Shown here piece after piece: positions 62,531 to 64,000 of a stretch of 64,000 nucleotides of DNA; positions within the stretch are counted from its first letter, which is position 1, and each line of letters opens with the position of its first letter. The stretch spans positions 248,001 to 312,000 of the forward strand of contig NZ_CP140772.1 in the NCBI RefSeq assembly GCF_037893185.1. Direction: 5' to 3'. The notes under the pieces are model-generated. The model was not told where the DNA came from. It worked only from the letters and a program-made list of their open reading frames with translations, and did not search any database. The translations under genes were made by a program, and so were the position numbers. This DNA comes from Chitinophaga sp. 180180018-3 (GTDB lineage Bacteria; Bacteroidota; Bacteroidia; Chitinophagales; Chitinophagaceae).

Positions 62531-64000
62531 TTAAAAATTCAGATTCACACCAATTGTAAAAGAACGGGTAGTAGGATATTTATCACGGTCGTCCATACCG
62601 GGGTTCAGTCCCATCCTGTTTACTTCAGGGTCTAACCCTTTGTAACCGGTAATAATGAATGTATTCAGGGAAGAAACATATACCCTGGCTCCCTTCAGGT
62701 ACTTGTTTTTCAGACCGGCAAATGTATAGCCCAACGTAATGTTATCTATCTTCCAGAAATCTCCGTTTTCTACATAGTAGCTGTTAAATTCCAGCGCATT
62801 TACTTTTAGTTCGGTTTTCCCAAATACCTTGTCATAGGCAGATCTCAGGATATTATAATTCTGTATGGTGGGATTCTCCATGTACATACGCTGGGAGTTG
62901 ATGATCTGGTAACCGAAAGCCCCGCGCATGGTAATACCCAGGTCGAAACGCTTATAAGAGAAATTGTTATTCCAGCCGGCATAATATTTAGGCAGCCCAT
63001 TTCCAATAACTTTCTTATCCTCAAAAGCGTGAGGGAAATCGTCGTACTTAACCGGTTTACCATCTCTTCCTTCGTATATCCATTTCCCCTTATCATCAAT
63101 ATCAATTACTTTATAACCATAAAAATCGCCTATGCCTTTCCCAACAGTTACAATATTGGTAAAGGTTTGGATAGGTATGCCCGCTGCACCGGTGGTGAAG
63201 TAAGGTGTGGTAGTCTGGTATAATTCGTTGGATAAGCTGATTAATTTGTTGGTATTGGTAGAGTAATTAACGCTGGTGTTCCATACAAAGTCATTCGTCT
63301 TAACCGGCACAAAGTTCAGCATGATTTCTATTCCCTTGTTTTCCATCTTACCTACGTTGGCGGTAGTAAGCGGGTATAGATTCGGTGGACTGGGCACCGC
63401 ATAGTTATACAGCAATCCTTTGATGCGACGGTTGTATACATCGATATTACCACTGATACGGCCCTTGAGCAGGCTAAAATCCAACCCGATATTGGCTTCG
63501 GATTTTTCTTCCCAGCGGATAAATGGATTGGGATTGGTAGCAGGCACCAGGATCTTGGACCATTTACCGTTAGTATACACATAGTCGCCATAACCGATCA
63601 ATGGTTTGCTGAGAAAGCCTGCATTAGGCGGATTTCCGGTGATACCATAACCGGCGCGCAGTTTCAAATCATCGAACAGGTGTTGCTGCCTCATAAACCC
63701 TTCATTGGAAATTCTCCATCCACCGGATACCGCCCAGAAATTTCCCCAGGGATTATTGGCTCCATACAGCTGGCTGGCGCCCTCTCTTCTCAAACTTGCC
63801 AGTAACAGGTATTTGTCGGCATAGTTATAATTGAGCCTGCCGAAAAAACTAATGAGGTTTGTTTCTGTTTTATAGCTGCTGATATTAGCCAGCTTGTTTT
63901 TTATGCCTTCTCCCAGCCCCAGGTTATTATAGCCAAACAGGTCGGTAGGAAAATCCTGGTTATCTGTATAGTTGCCGGATGATTCGTTTTCCTGGTAACC
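62531..64000 (-). CDS. SusC/RagA-family TonB-dependent transporter, C-terminal part
   Basis: The frame is open from the right edge (codon at 63998-64000) to the stop at 62531, giving about 489 C-terminal residues. They match the SusC barrel: FGRLNYNYADKYLL, GNFWAVSGGWRISNEGF, LKLRAGYGITGNPPNAGF and the end TTRSFTIGVNLNF. The TTG at 63793 is internal. The plug and any STN domain lie outside the window, so regulation cannot be judged. It pairs with the adjacent susD. Confidence 0.93.
   Translation of the reverse strand, partial: GYQENESSGNYTDNQDFPTDLFGYNNLGLGEGIKNKLANISSYKTETNLISFFGRLNYNYADKYLLLASLRREGASQLYGANNPWGNFWAVSGGWRISNEGFMRQQHLFDDLKLRAGYGITGNPPNAGFLSKPLIGYGDYVYTNGKWSKILVPATNPNPFIRWEEKSEANIGLDFSLLKGRISGNIDVYNRRIKGLLYNYAVPSPPNLYPLTTANVGKMENKGIEIMLNFVPVKTNDFVWNTSVNYSTNTNKLISLSNELYQTTTPYFTTGAAGIPIQTFTNIVTVGKGIGDFYGYKVIDIDDKGKWIYEGRDGKPVKYDDFPHAFEDKKVIGNGLPKYYAGWNNNFSYKRFDLGITMRGAFGYQIINSQRMYMENPTIQNYNILRSAYDKVFGKTELKVNALEFNSYYVENGDFWKIDNITLGYTFAGLKNKYLKGARVYVSSLNTFIITGYKGLDPEVNRMGLNPGMDDRDKYPTTRSFTIGVNLNF

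Noticed and set aside
1..64000. CRISPR array, prophage, integrative element or defence island
   Set aside because: No regularly spaced repeats, transposase, integrase, phage structural gene or tRNA-borne junction is visible; gene content is core metabolism and envelope.

Overview
This 64 kb window is chromosomal DNA from a member of the Bacteroidota. The most likely home is the Chitinophagaceae, with a Chitinophaga-like genome. The support is SusC/SusD pairs, type IX secretion genes (sprA, a porD-like gene), futalosine-route menaquinone genes, Bacteroidota promoters of the TTG-N19-21-TAnnTTTG type, and almost no Shine-Dalgarno sequences. The family-level placement is inference. I see no tRNA, rRNA, CRISPR array, prophage, transposase or integrase. 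Two genes are cut by the window edges: htpG at the left and a susC gene at the right.

Layout. At 1-9.3 kb are the htpG end, recJ and a long-chain polyprenyl diphosphate synthase (both minus), a very strongly expressed OmpA-type protein, the potassium transporter kup and a secreted GH123-type glycosidase. At 9.4-26.0 kb is a complete minus-strand dcw (division and cell wall) cluster, read as mraZ-rsmH-ftsL-ftsI-murE-mraY-murD-ftsW-murG-murC-ftsQ-ftsA-ftsZ, without murF or ddl. A 0.5 kb regulatory region separates it from the divergent plus-strand run bamD-rpoZ-coaBC-porD-DUF4296-scoA-scoB-pabC-like (26.5-33 kb). At 33-41 kb is a minus-strand uptake locus: ECF sigma factor, FecR anti-sigma, SusC with STN domain, SusD and a TlpA-like thiol-disulfide protein. 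At 41-43.7 kb mqnD and mqnB (minus) diverge from a pterin pair, PTPS/QueD and folE (plus). At 43.8-52.7 kb are fabD, two acetyltransferase genes, a DinB-fold protein, a Nudix-type regulator, two tandem TPR-histidine-kinase-like genes and fabH. At 52.9-60.8 kb are ruvA and the giant sprA. At 60.9-64 kb a second SusD/SusC pair begins.

The genes are mostly housekeeping: envelope synthesis and division, outer-membrane assembly and secretion (bamD, porD, sprA), quinone supply (polyprenyl synthase, mqnB, mqnD) and fatty-acid initiation (fabD, fabH). The less expected content is: a degenerate sensor kinase (phospho-acceptor His replaced by Asn) directly behind an intact paralogue; very long intergenic inverted repeats around fabD; phased repeat words in the mraZ-bamD and pre-ompA regions; and several family members lacking catalytic or ligand residues (DinB-fold protein, Nudix regulator, OmpA domain, CoaBC flap). 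I did not find a clear-cut novel multi-gene system. The kinase/pseudokinase pair is the best candidate for undescribed biology.
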